Shown here: positions 1 to 8,457 of the stretch, piece after piece | Numbering within the stretch: the first letter of the stretch is position 1 | Layout of the letters: every line of letters starts with the position of its first letter | From: Mediterraneibacter glycyrrhizinilyticus | GTDB taxonomy: Bacteria > Bacillota > Clostridia > Lachnospirales > Lachnospiraceae | NCBI RefSeq assembly: GCF_015560805.1 | Contig: NZ_JADMSO010000006.1 | Location: 62,001 to 126,000 of the forward strand | Direction of reading: 5' to 3' | Length of the DNA: 64,000 bases | Made by a program: the position numbers and the translations under genes | The notes under the pieces: model-generated | What the model saw: the letters and a program-made list of their open reading frames with translations, nothing else | What the model was told of the DNA's origin: nothing | Databases searched by the model: none

Positions 1-61
1 TCCGGAAAGGAGAACCGGGAAACGAATCAGGAAAAGAATCCGGAAAAGACGATGAAAACTC

Positions 62-90
62 TTGCATTTGTGATACGTCTGACTTATAAT
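62..90 (+). promoter_or_regulatory. Sigma-A-type promoter of the FMN riboswitch/ribU transcript
   Basis: TTGCAT at 62-67 and a perfect TATAAT at 85-90 are separated by 17 bp, and the riboswitch begins about 20 nt further on. Bases 1-60 upstream show no recognisable gene start or end. Confidence 0.75.
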
Positions 91-111
91 GAGGTGCGTA
101 AAATAAAATAA

Positions 112-311
112 ATTCTTCGGGGTCGGGTGTAATTCCCAACCGGCGGTATAGTCCGCGACCTGTCTTGATCCGTTATCTGTGATATGAACGGAGAAGAGAC
201 GGCTGAACCGGTGACTTTTATTTTTATGCAGATCGCTTCGACAGAGAATAAGAAGCAGAAGCATAGAGAAAGAATTCCGGTACCGACAGTAAAGTCTGGA
301 TGAGAGAAGAA
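112..311 (+). ncRNA. FMN riboswitch (RFN element)
   Basis: The conserved RFN blocks are visible in order: TTCTTCGGGGTCGGGTG near 113, AATTCCCAACCGGCGG near 131, AGTCCGCGACC near 150, and ATTCCGGTACCGACAGT near 274 followed by AAAGTCTGGATGAGAGAAGA near 292-310. The aptamer binds flavin mononucleotide. A terminator hairpin follows at 343-378 and ribU lies just beyond, so FMN most likely causes premature termination. The variable P2-P3 region is long, but the core matches well. Confidence 0.95.
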
Positions 312-342
312 AAGCAGTGCCATAGAGAATGAAGATGAAGTG

Positions 343-378
343 AAATCCCCGTAAGAGACAGATACGGGGATTTTTTTA
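343..378 (+). terminator. Riboswitch expression-platform terminator
   Basis: AAATCCCCGTA and TACGGGGATTT form an 11-bp stem around a short loop, followed by seven Ts. It sits between the FMN aptamer and ribU. Confidence 0.85.
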
Positions 379-447
379 TTGTATAGGAATTGGCAGGGCT
401 TTTGTACATCGCCGCAAAGAATTTCTTTGAAAAGGAGAGGTCAAGAG

Positions 448-1080
448 ATGAGTACACAGACAAATGCAGCAGTGAGAAATGAACAAAAACAGAGGATCGG
501 GATCCGTACGATGGTGCAGGTCGGCATGCTGTCGGCAATCGCCACGGTATTGATGTTGTTTGAAATCCCGCTTCCGTTTGCACCGTCGTTTTACGAGATT
601 GATTTCAGTGAAGTTCCGGTGCTGATCGGCTGCTTTACAATGGGGCCGCTGGCAGGCGCGGCGATTGAGATGGTAAAGATCCTTTTAAATTTTCTGATCA
701 ACGGAACGGTGACTGCCGGAGTCGGAGAGATCGCCAATTTTCTGATTGGCTGCGCGCTGTGTGTTCCTGCCGGTCTGCTCTATAAGAAGCAAAAGACGAG
801 GAAAGGCGCACTGATCGGGATGGCAGTGGGAACCGGAATGATGGTCATTGTCGGCTGCGTGATCAATGCGTATGTATTGCTTCCGGTCTATGCAAAGGCA
901 TTTCAGATGCCGCTGGACGCCCTGATCGGGATGGGAACGGCAGTGAATCCGAATATTACGGGGCTTTCCACCTTTGTGATATTTGCCGTAGCGCCGTTTA
1001 ATCTGCTGAAAGGCGTTCTTGTGTCGCTGATCGTGCTGGCGATTTATAAGAAGATCAGCCCGATCTTTCGGATGAGGTAG
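448..1080 (+). CDS. ribU: Riboflavin ECF transporter substrate-binding protein RibU
   Basis: This is a 210-residue integral membrane S-component that binds riboflavin and works with the shared ECF energising module, which is not encoded in this window. The protein has about five to six hydrophobic segments and the family-typical stretch FEIPLPFAPSFYEIDFSEVP near the N-terminus. The start at 448 is chosen because AAAGGAGAGG lies just upstream; an in-frame extension back to 379 would read through the riboswitch terminator. The upstream FMN riboswitch independently supports a flavin transport role. The gene is monocistronic, closed by the hairpin at 1138-1210. Confidence 0.93.
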   Translation: MSTQTNAAVRNEQKQRIGIRTMVQVGMLSAIATVLMLFEIPLPFAPSFYEIDFSEVPVLIGCFTMGPLAGAAIEMVKILLNFLINGTVTAGVGEIANFLIGCALCVPAGLLYKKQKTRKGALIGMAVGTGMMVIVGCVINAYVLLPVYAKAFQMPLDALIGMGTAVNPNITGLSTFVIFAVAPFNLLKGVLVSLIVLAIYKKISPIFRMR

Positions 1081-1137
1081 GTTTAAGCAGGGCCGGAAGT
1101 TGTTTTTGGAGCTGAAATAAAATAGTTGCAGGAAATC

Positions 1138-1210
1138 AAAAAAAGGGAGTCAGGATTCTTTCTAAAGACCATAGTTTACAGTCCGTGAAAAAGAATCCTG
1201 GCTCCTTTTT
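1138..1210. terminator. Bidirectional terminator between ribU and the MATE gene
   Basis: AAAAGGGAGTCAGGATTCTTT (1141-1161) pairs with AAAAGAATCCTGGCTCCTTTTT (1188-1210) in a long stem. A-rich and T-rich flanks allow it to stop both convergent transcripts. Confidence 0.8.
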
Positions 1211-1270
1211 GAGATTGGAAAATATATGCATGGTGCAGTGTGATGCAGCCTTTCATTTACCGGGTTTCAT

Positions 1271-2623
1271 TTATGCTTTCAATATCCGTTTCTTCTTATA
1301 TAAATAATAAATGATGAACAGAACCGCGGTGGCGATCCATGTGACCGGATAGCTGTAAATGATCGCGTTGACCGTCGGTGAGATCTGCAGGACGACCGCG
1401 ATCCAGATCAGCCGCAGAACACACACGCCAAGTAAAGTGATCAAGGTCGGGATCATCACATCGCCCATTCCGCGCAGCGCTCCGGCGAGCACTTCGATAA
1501 ATACGAAGAAAATGTAGCACGGTGTGATCAGCGCGAGCATATCGGAACCGATCCGGATGACGGACGGATCCTGTGTGAAAAGCCGGAAGAGCGGGACACG
1601 GAACAGCATCAAAAATACAATTAAAATGACGGAAATGATACTGTCGATCCCAAGGCAGATCTGGACGCTTTTATGCACACGGTCATATTTGCGCGCACCG
1701 TAATTCTGCCCGACAAATGTAGTGATGGAGATTCCGATCGCACCGCTTACCATCCAGAAGATCGCATCCAGTTTTCCGTAAGCAGACCAGGCGGCGACAG
1801 TATCCGTTCCGAAGCGGTTTAAAGCAGCCTGGATGATGACGTTGGAAATACTGTACATCACTGATTGAAATCCGGCGGGAAGCCCGATCCAGAGCTGGGA
1901 CTTCAGTACATTTTTGTGAAGCCGGATATCCCGGATCTTTAAAGTTAAGATGCTGTGGGACGTCATCAGTTTGTGCGTGACGAGCAGCGCGCTGATCGCT
2001 TGGGACAAAAAGGTCGCGTACGCCACACCTGCTACGCCGAGGTGGAAGACGATGACGAATAACAGATCCAGAAAAATATTGATGAAACAGCAGGCGATCA
2101 GGTAGTAAAGCGGATTTTTGGAATCTCCGACCGCGCGTAAAATACTGGATCCGACGTTGAAAATGAATACAAATAAAATTCCGGCAAAATAAATCCGCAG
2201 ATACAAGGTGGAATCGGCGAGTAATTCTTCCGGAGTGTTCATCCAGCGAAGAAGCTGCGGGGCAAGTCCGAGTCCAAGAGCGGAGATCACGATACTTCCG
2301 AGGATCGAAAACGCATAGGCGGTATGCAGGCTTTCCTTGACGGAGCGTTCGTCTTTTGCGCCGAAGAACTGTGCGATCACAACGGAGGCTCCGGAGGAAA
2401 GTCCGGTGAAAAATCCGACCACAAGATTGATCAGCTGTGTGGCGGATCCTCCCACACTTGCAAGCGCGGCTTTTCCGACGAATTGTCCGACGATCACGGT
2501 GTCGATCGTGTTGTAAAGCTGCTGAAAAAAGGTACCGAATACGATCGGAAAGAAAAAGAGCAGAAGCTGTCGCCAGATAATGCCCTCTGTGATCTGATTG
2601 ATATTCTGTGTCTTTTGTTTCAT
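1271..2623 (-). CDS. MATE family efflux transporter
   Basis: This is a 450-residue MATE (multidrug and toxin extrusion) family membrane protein with about twelve hydrophobic helices and the family-like start ITEGIIWRQLLLFFFPIVFGTFFQQLYNTIDTVIVGQFVG. These carriers export cationic drugs or metabolites using Na+ or H+ gradients. The start is supported by GGGAGG upstream on the minus strand. It is convergent with ribU and divergent from the AraC-type regulator; it shows no sequence tie to either. The substrate cannot be told from sequence. Confidence 0.9.
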   Translation of the reverse strand: MKQKTQNINQITEGIIWRQLLLFFFPIVFGTFFQQLYNTIDTVIVGQFVGKAALASVGGSATQLINLVVGFFTGLSSGASVVIAQFFGAKDERSVKESLHTAYAFSILGSIVISALGLGLAPQLLRWMNTPEELLADSTLYLRIYFAGILFVFIFNVGSSILRAVGDSKNPLYYLIACCFINIFLDLLFVIVFHLGVAGVAYATFLSQAISALLVTHKLMTSHSILTLKIRDIRLHKNVLKSQLWIGLPAGFQSVMYSISNVIIQAALNRFGTDTVAAWSAYGKLDAIFWMVSGAIGISITTFVGQNYGARKYDRVHKSVQICLGIDSIISVILIVFLMLFRVPLFRLFTQDPSVIRIGSDMLALITPCYIFFVFIEVLAGALRGMGDVMIPTLITLLGVCVLRLIWIAVVLQISPTVNAIIYSYPVTWIATAVLFIIYYLYKKKRILKA

Positions 2624-2684
2624 GAAAAATAGCCTCCCTCAAGTCTATGATATTTCTACAGTCAATGGAACAGATAAGACCGAA

Positions 2685-2712
2685 TTGACATTCATTTTCA
2701 TTGTAGCATAAT
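2685..2712 (+). promoter_or_regulatory. Promoter of the AraC-GH39 regulator gene
   Basis: A perfect TTGACA at 2685-2690 and CATAAT at 2707-2712 are separated by 16 bp. It lies in the divergent region between the MATE gene and the regulator gene. Confidence 0.6.
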
Positions 2713-2741
2713 TCTTCCTTTTTTCCAGTGAAAGTGATAAG

Positions 2742-5177
2742 ATGGACAAAGAAAATGAAACAAGTGAAACAGGGGCGATTCGGAGGGAGAAAATTTTGAG
2801 AGAAAATGGCGTTCAGCTTCAGATCCGGAAGAAGATAAAAGAGGAGATTTCATTTTTGCCGGATGTGAGACTCTACTATATAATAGAAGGAATGCTGGAA
2901 GTCCAGATCGAAAAAAAGTGTTATCGGATGAAAAAAGATGATATTCTGGTTATAAACGTAGGGGTAAGAGCGAGGAAAATAGAGACGTACGAGAGCGACG
3001 CTTTGATTTGCGAGTTATGTTTTGAAAACCGGATTTTGGCAGAACTTCTGGAAAATGAAAACGGACGTTTTGTATGTAACAGCGTGGAACATCCGGGACA
3101 ATCTTATGAACGGCTGAAAAAGATCATACAGCAGATTCTCCGGCAGCGGGGGCTGAACCTGCATAAAACAAAAAGTTATGAGTACAGCCTGATCTATCAG
3201 TTGTTGGACGAACTGATCGAACATTACTGGATTGTTAATTCAGAACTTCAAGTCAGCAGAGAAGTCACGGATCCGAGACTGGAAGAGATCCTGCGATATG
3301 TACACTGTAATCATTCGGCGCATATCAGTTTGGCTGAAGTGGCGGAGAAACTGTACGTTTCAACTTCTACATTATCCAGATTTTTTAAAAAGCAAACAGG
3401 GATGTATTTTGCGGAATATGTGGGGAAAATACGTCTGCATTATGCGGAAAATGAATTGAAAAATACATCTCACAGCATCACGGAGGTTGCGATGCACTGC
3501 GGATTTTCCAATGTACAGGCACTGAACAAAGTGTTCCGGGAGAAACGGCAGATGACACCGACGGAATTTCGGGAACAGTGGACGAAACGGAAAAAGAGGG
3601 AGGAAGAGGACTGGAAAGAAACGGTTCGGCAGGATCTGCAGAAGACGGAATGGTTTTATGAAATGCAGGAAAATGCAGTCGATCAGATTCGGATCGACAC
3701 GTCAGGACAAAGTGAAAGCCGGCTGCCGAAGATCTGGAAGCGGGCGATCAATATCGGTTCCATGCACCGGCTTGGGGAGGTGAACATACAGTTTCAGACA
3801 CAGAGGCTTGTGAACGAACTTGGATTTACACACGTCCGCGTCTGGAATATTTTTTCGGAACCACTGATGATCACGGACGGAAAAAGAGTGGGAAATTATA
3901 ATTACGATAAGATCGATCAGATCATGGATTTTCTGGCTGCAAATCATATCGCATTATATCTCGATTTCAGCAGGCGGATGGATGCGGCATTGATTTCAGA
4001 GGGTGAACCTTTGTATTATAAGGAAGAACATATTGCGTTTGATTCAAAAGAATTGTGGGAGTCGTTGTTGATTGACTTTTTGAGTCATCTTTCCAAGCGA
4101 TACGGCAAGTCTGAGGTGGAAAATTGGATATTTGAACTTGCAGACTTTGAAGACGGGATTTTGCTGGAACCGACAGGATTTTACGATTATTATGAAATGT
4201 ATGGTTTCTTTTATCGTGCGGTAAAAAGAGAATTTCCGAATGCAAAAGTCGGCGGATATTCCGCGCCGCCCGGACAGGAAAAAAGTGCATTTCCGAAGTA
4301 CTTGCGGTATTGCAGAAAAAACGATTGCGTGCCGGATTTTGTTGCCGTGATGATTTTTCCGTATGAAGCAGGAGAAAATGCGGTCGGGTATCGAAGAGTG
4401 GCCGAAGATCATTGGGAAAAGAATCTCTTGCTGTACTATCGTAAATGTATGGAAGCTGAAAATCTTTCCTCCTGTGAGTTGTATGTATCTGAGTGGAATA
4501 TGTCCCTGTCCAATCGGAATTTTTTGAACGACAGTTGTTTCAGAAGCGCATATTTTGTAAAAATGATCAGTGAAATTTATGAGTTGACCGATATGATCTG
4601 TCTGTGGTTCGGGTCTGACTGGATCAGCAATTACTATGATGCGAGAAGTATGGTGAACGGCGCGGGAGGGATTTTGACAAAGGACAATATAAAGAAGCCA
4701 ATCTGGTATGCACTCTCTTTTCTGAATCAGCTCGGAGAAGAACTGCTTGCCGTTGGAGAACATTATCTGATCACACGGCGTAATAATGAAAGTTATATGA
4801 TCTTGTTTTTTAATTTTAAACAGTTAGGTGTGAGTTATTTCTATATTAAAGAAAATGAAGTGTCTTTGGGGCAGATTCGGGAGTTGTTTGAGAACAGTGA
4901 TTCGATCCAAGTGGATATTCAATTGGAAAATTTGACGATAGGGGAGACATATATCGTTAAGAAACGGCAGATCAACAGTGAATATGGCTGCGTATTGACG
5001 GAATGGGCGAAGATGGGAATGGCTGTGGATCTGGAGCGGTCCGATATAAAATACATTGAGGGAAGATGTGTCCCGAATCTGGAAAGAGAACAACGGAAAG
5101 CGGAAGCGGGAAATGTGGAAATCTCCTGTGAGATCCGGGATCAGGAGATGATCTTGTATCATATTTATCCGAAGTGA
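2742..5177 (+). CDS. AraC-family regulator fused to a GH39-like domain without the acid/base residue
   Basis: The 811-residue protein has an N-terminal cupin-like sensing part (about 30-170), two AraC/XylS helix-turn-helix motifs (about 180-285, with AEVAEKLYVSTSTLSRFFKKQ and ITEVAMHCGFSNVQALNKVFR), and a GH39-type TIM barrel (about 320-700). In GH39 enzymes the acid/base is the Glu of a WNEP motif. The matching site here reads FELADFED (464-471), with Phe469 in the Glu position. A Glu remains in the nucleophile-type motif SEWN (E584). The domain is therefore probably a sugar sensor, not an enzyme. It lies just upstream of the C-glycoside genes on the same strand and probably controls them. 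An alternative TTG start at 2796 has a stronger ribosome site (GGAGGGAG). Confidence 0.85.
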   Translation: MDKENETSETGAIRREKILRENGVQLQIRKKIKEEISFLPDVRLYYIIEGMLEVQIEKKCYRMKKDDILVINVGVRARKIETYESDALICELCFENRILAELLENENGRFVCNSVEHPGQSYERLKKIIQQILRQRGLNLHKTKSYEYSLIYQLLDELIEHYWIVNSELQVSREVTDPRLEEILRYVHCNHSAHISLAEVAEKLYVSTSTLSRFFKKQTGMYFAEYVGKIRLHYAENELKNTSHSITEVAMHCGFSNVQALNKVFREKRQMTPTEFREQWTKRKKREEEDWKETVRQDLQKTEWFYEMQENAVDQIRIDTSGQSESRLPKIWKRAINIGSMHRLGEVNIQFQTQRLVNELGFTHVRVWNIFSEPLMITDGKRVGNYNYDKIDQIMDFLAANHIALYLDFSRRMDAALISEGEPLYYKEEHIAFDSKELWESLLIDFLSHLSKRYGKSEVENWIFELADFEDGILLEPTGFYDYYEMYGFFYRAVKREFPNAKVGGYSAPPGQEKSAFPKYLRYCRKNDCVPDFVAVMIFPYEAGENAVGYRRVAEDHWEKNLLLYYRKCMEAENLSSCELYVSEWNMSLSNRNFLNDSCFRSAYFVKMISEIYELTDMICLWFGSDWISNYYDARSMVNGAGGILTKDNIKKPIWYALSFLNQLGEELLAVGEHYLITRRNNESYMILFFNFKQLGVSYFYIKENEVSLGQIRELFENSDSIQVDIQLENLTIGETYIVKKRQINSEYGCVLTEWAKMGMAVDLERSDIKYIEGRCVPNLEREQRKAEAGNVEISCEIRDQEMILYHIYPK

Positions 5178-5179
5178 GA

Positions 5180-5210
5180 AAAGGAATCCTCTTATGGGGA
5201 TTCTTTTTTT
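5180..5210 (+). terminator. Terminator after the AraC-GH39 gene
   Basis: AGGAATCC and GGGATTC form a stem followed by seven Ts, immediately after the stop codon at 5177. The catabolic genes downstream therefore probably have their own promoter. Confidence 0.7.
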
Positions 5211-5230
5211 ATGTAGAAATAGTGTCCTAT

Positions 5231-5254
5231 GCAACAAAACGATAAAAATGTTGC
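5231..5254. promoter_or_regulatory. Inverted repeat upstream of the C-glycoside operon, candidate operator
   Basis: GCAACA (5231-5236) and TGTTGC (5249-5254) form a perfect inverted repeat with a 12-bp spacer. It lies in the 213-bp leader between the regulator's terminator and the first catabolic gene. No convincing sigma-A promoter was seen in this leader, which would fit activator-dependent transcription. Binding by the upstream AraC protein is inference. Confidence 0.35.
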
Positions 5255-5390
5255 GCGAACAAAAGTGAACCAACTCAATACTGCAAGAAAAAAGCATGTT
5301 TGTGAAACTGATGAAAAGAAGAAAAGTATGAAAAACGATATAGTAAGACTAACGAATATAGCGACAGCGTTTCAGAAAGGAGAAAGAAAG

Positions 5391-5819
5391 ATGGCAATCG
5401 CAATGCGAATCAGTTTTACGGACGTGCTCAGAGACGGCACGTTGAAAAATGTGTATGTGAATGGAAAAAAGATGGGGTATCGTTTTGATGTCCGTCTGTC
5501 ATATTACCGGGGACATTTTCTGTCGGTGATCGATGAGCTGACAGTTTCCGTTGACGGGGAGGAAGTGAAACCGCAGGATATTACATTTTGTCTGCACGGA
5601 AAAGAATTCGGCGTCAGTCAATTACATGAGGCGACAACCGAGTTCTGGGGAATCAAAGAACCGGCAACGATCAAAATATTCCGGGAGGGCGGACTCGAAA
5701 AAGGGGAACATGAAATCGACTTTCATCTTGTATTCCGTTCCCCGTATATGCCGATCGGAGAGCAGGCATTTATGCCATGGGACAGCTCACAATGTAAAAT
5801 TTTGACGGTGGAATCATAG
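5391..5819 (+). CDS. C-glycoside deglycosidase beta subunit (DUF6379-type), copy 1
   Basis: This is a 142-residue all-beta-type protein matching the small subunit of C-glycoside deglycosidases (DgpB/C, CarB/C and DfgA/B systems), which pairs with a TIM-barrel subunit to break the C-C bond of 3-oxo-C-glycosides. Features shared with the second copy in this operon are NVYVNGKKMGYRFDVR, YRGHFLS, EGGL near 104, and a C-terminal YMP...MPWD. The start at 5391 follows GAAAGGAGAAAG; the in-frame extension to 5229 has no ribosome site. It is 13 bp upstream of its alpha partner. Family assignment is from remembered motif pattern, not a search. Confidence 0.82.
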   Translation: MAIAMRISFTDVLRDGTLKNVYVNGKKMGYRFDVRLSYYRGHFLSVIDELTVSVDGEEVKPQDITFCLHGKEFGVSQLHEATTEFWGIKEPATIKIFREGGLEKGEHEIDFHLVFRSPYMPIGEQAFMPWDSSQCKILTVES

Positions 5820-5832
5820 AGGAGGAACGATC

Positions 5833-6810
5833 ATGGGAAATGTAAAATTAGGTGTGACGCTTTATTGTTTTACGAAAGAATATTGTGAGGGAAGTATGGA
5901 TTTGGAAGACTGCATCCGTACTGCAAAAGAAATGGGAGCGGAGGGATTTGAAATTGTCGCAACACAGATGGTTCCGTCTTATCCATATATAAGCGATGCG
6001 TTTTTAGGGGAGATCAGATCGATCTGTGATTGTTATGATATAGAGCCGGTTTGTTACGGAGCCAACATGGATTGCGGTCTGCGTTATGACAGACGGCTGA
6101 CGGAAGACGAGATGGTAGAGCGGGCGATCCTCGATATCCGCAGTGCGAATAAAATGGGATGCAAAGTGATCCGTCAGCAGTATCTGCTCAGTCCGAACGG
6201 ACTTGCACGGATTGCGCCATATGCGGAAGCTTATGGAGTGAAAGTGGGGATTGAGATTCATAATCCGGAGACGCCGAACTCGCCTGCAATGATGGCATAC
6301 AGGGAAGCCATTGAAAAAAGCGGATCAAAATATATCGGTTTTGTGCCGGACTTCGGATGTTTTGCGACAAAACCGAACAAGCCGCATTGGGATGAAGCAT
6401 TAAAGAACGGCGCAGATTTACGGCTTCTTGAGATGGCAAGAGATATGCGGTACGATGCCGTACCGATGGAAGAGGCACAGAAACGTCTGAAAGAGAACGG
6501 AGCAACGACACTGGAACTTGCGCTCTTACAGGAAATGTACGCGTTTCTTCAGTTTAAGAAAGACTGTAAAAAAGAATTGGAGGGGCTGAAAGAGATCATG
6601 CCGTATTGTTTCCACATGCACGGAAAATTCCATTACCTGTACGAAGATCTGACAGAGGCGAGCATCCCTTATGAGGAAATCTTACATGTGGTAAAAGAGT
6701 CTGACTATAATGGATATATTGTCTCGGAATATGAGGATCACGAGTCCGGAAATGCATTGCTGATGACGTCAAGACATCAACAGATGATGCGGAAGATTTT
6801 GGAAAAGTAA
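5833..6810 (+). CDS. C-glycoside deglycosidase alpha subunit (xylose-isomerase-like TIM barrel), copy 1
   Basis: This 325-residue protein belongs to the sugar phosphate isomerase/epimerase TIM-barrel superfamily. The expected divalent-metal ligands are visible: E141 in GIEIH, D173 in FVPDFG, H263 in FHMHGKF and E299 in SEYE. H143 next to E141 is the candidate general base. In C-glycoside deglycosidases this subunit carries the Mn-dependent active site that releases the aglycone from the 3-oxo sugar. Its location directly after a beta-subunit gene distinguishes it from ordinary isomerases such as IolE or hydroxypyruvate isomerase, which remain the alternative. AGGAGGAACG precedes the ATG. Confidence 0.82.
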   Translation: MGNVKLGVTLYCFTKEYCEGSMDLEDCIRTAKEMGAEGFEIVATQMVPSYPYISDAFLGEIRSICDCYDIEPVCYGANMDCGLRYDRRLTEDEMVERAILDIRSANKMGCKVIRQQYLLSPNGLARIAPYAEAYGVKVGIEIHNPETPNSPAMMAYREAIEKSGSKYIGFVPDFGCFATKPNKPHWDEALKNGADLRLLEMARDMRYDAVPMEEAQKRLKENGATTLELALLQEMYAFLQFKKDCKKELEGLKEIMPYCFHMHGKFHYLYEDLTEASIPYEEILHVVKESDYNGYIVSEYEDHESGNALLMTSRHQQMMRKILEK

Positions 6811-6847
6811 GAGAAAAAAGCGTGAAAGCGGGAAAAGAGGAAGAGGT

Positions 6848-7951
6848 ATGAAAAAATTAAAAGTAGGAATCATCGGCTGCGGAGGAATTGCGAATCAGAA
6901 GCATTTTCCGGCATTAAAGAACAATGAGGATTTGAACGAGATGGTCGCATTCTGCGATATCATTGAGGAACGCGCGGAGAAAGCGGCAAAGGAGTATGGC
7001 GCTGACGGAGCGAGAGTGTATACGGATTATAAAGAACTTCTTGCAGATCCGGAAGTGGAAGTCGTACATATTTGTACACCGAATGTTTCACACAGTGAAA
7101 TTGCGATCGCGGCGTTTGAAGCAAAGAAGCATGTGTACTGTGAAAAACCAATGTCTCATTGTACGGAAGAGGCAGAGAAGATGGTGGAAGCATGGAAGAA
7201 ATCCGGAATGCAGTTTACGATCGGATATCAGAATCGTTTCCGGGCAGAAGTGCAGAATCTCCATGCGGCATGCGAAAAAGGAGAACTGGGAGAGATTTAT
7301 TACGGAAAAGCCCATGCAGTGCGGCGGCGTGCGGTTCCGACCTGGGGCGTATTTATGGACAAAGAACAGCAGGGGGGCGGACCGCTGATCGACATTGGAA
7401 CGCATGCTCTGGATATCACATTGTGGTGTATGAACAATTATGATGTGGACAGCGTGACCGGTTCAGTCTTCTACAAATTGGGAAATCTTCCGCAGGCGAC
7501 GGAGGGGAACTTATTCGGACCGTGGGATCCGGAAACTTATGAAGTAGAAGATTCCGCGATGGGATTCATCAAGATGAAAAACGGAGCGACGATCAATCTG
7601 GAGGCAAGTTGGGCTTTGAACATGCTGGATTCCAGAGAGGCGTCCACCACACTTTGCGGAACAGAGGCGGGGGCTGAAATCCATTCCGGCATGAGTTATC
7701 CGAAAAATGAGCTGATCTACAACCGCGGAAGAAACGGACAGTTGATGGAGGAGACGATCTCTCCGGTCGGAAGCGTTGCATATTTCGGCGGAGGAAGCGG
7801 AGAAGAGGGAACGATTGACAATCGGCAGTGGCTGGAAGCGGTATTAAACGGAACGGAGCCGCTTGTAAAACCGGAAGAAGCGCTGGCAGTAACAAAAGTG
7901 CTGGATGCGATTTACCGGTCGGCAAAAGAAAACAAGGAGATCAAATTCTGA
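6848..7951 (+). CDS. Gfo/Idh/MocA family oxidoreductase, probable C-glycoside 3-dehydrogenase
   Basis: This 367-residue NAD(P)-dependent dehydrogenase has a Rossmann glycine motif GCGGIA at 10-15, an EKP motif at 99-101, and the family C-terminal alpha/beta domain (GGGPLIDIGTHALDITLW). In the puerarin pathway the DgpA enzyme of this superfamily oxidises the glucose 3-OH, which activates the C-glycosidic bond. Position between two deglycosidase pairs argues for the same role, with substrate unknown. Alternatives are an inositol or other sugar dehydrogenase. The start has a weak AAGAGG site. Confidence 0.85.
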   Translation: MKKLKVGIIGCGGIANQKHFPALKNNEDLNEMVAFCDIIEERAEKAAKEYGADGARVYTDYKELLADPEVEVVHICTPNVSHSEIAIAAFEAKKHVYCEKPMSHCTEEAEKMVEAWKKSGMQFTIGYQNRFRAEVQNLHAACEKGELGEIYYGKAHAVRRRAVPTWGVFMDKEQQGGGPLIDIGTHALDITLWCMNNYDVDSVTGSVFYKLGNLPQATEGNLFGPWDPETYEVEDSAMGFIKMKNGATINLEASWALNMLDSREASTTLCGTEAGAEIHSGMSYPKNELIYNRGRNGQLMEETISPVGSVAYFGGGSGEEGTIDNRQWLEAVLNGTEPLVKPEEALAVTKVLDAIYRSAKENKEIKF

Positions 7952-7990
7952 GAAGCGGCAGAAAAATGAAATAATGGAGGCGGATACAGC

Positions 7991-8452
7991 ATGTTTGACA
8001 ACTATTTGATCAGAAAAGACAGTCTGGAAAATGTCTATGAAAACAAAAAAGCGGTCGGATTCCGGTTTGCCGTGCGGATCGCGGATTACCGGGGATGTTT
8101 TTTGTCTTTGCACAACGGATATTATATTGAGTGCGACGGTGTGGAATATCCGAGAGAACTGCAGAAGTTTGAAGTCAACGGAAAAGAGCCGCGTGATTTT
8201 GAAGAGATCAAAACCTGTGTGTGGGAGCATTGGAATTTTGACGACGAGGCGTATGTCTATGTGGAGAAAGAGGGCGGTCTGACGCCGGGGATGCATCGGA
8301 TCAAACTGCAGCAGTCGGTTTTGTCCCAGTACGGTTATATGCCGTGGGATGAAGAGTGGCTTGTGAACCCTCCGGTTCCGGGGCATGGCGCCGGCGCCGG
8401 GAAGACGGTCAATATATGTGAATTTGAATTGGAACTTCAGAAAGGAGCGTGA
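7991..8452 (+). CDS. C-glycoside deglycosidase beta subunit (DUF6379-type), copy 2
   Basis: The 153-residue protein is a paralogue of the one at 5391: it shares the order ENVYENKKAVGFRFAVR, YRGCFLS, DGVEYP, a GK-E block, EGGLTPGMHRI and YMPWDEEW. It is longer at the C-terminus, with a Pro/Gly-rich segment (NPPVPGHGAGAGK). Together with the alpha gene starting 5 bp after its stop it should form a second heteromeric lyase. AATGGAGG lies upstream of the ATG. Divergence from copy 1 suggests a different substrate rather than a recent duplication. Confidence 0.82.
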   Translation: MFDNYLIRKDSLENVYENKKAVGFRFAVRIADYRGCFLSLHNGYYIECDGVEYPRELQKFEVNGKEPRDFEEIKTCVWEHWNFDDEAYVYVEKEGGLTPGMHRIKLQQSVLSQYGYMPWDEEWLVNPPVPGHGAGAGKTVNICEFELELQKGA

Positions 8453-8457
8453 GCGGC

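Noticed and set aside
379-447. Upstream in-frame extension of ribU
   Set aside because: It reads through the terminator of the FMN riboswitch; a good ribosome site precedes the ATG at 448.
1683-2642. A 319-codon open frame overlapping the MATE gene in another frame
   Set aside because: Arg/His/Cys-rich composition typical of a shadow frame; the MATE frame is intact.
5229-5390. Extended N-terminus of the first deglycosidase beta gene
   Set aside because: Not shared by the second copy and without a ribosome site; GAAAGGAG precedes 5391.
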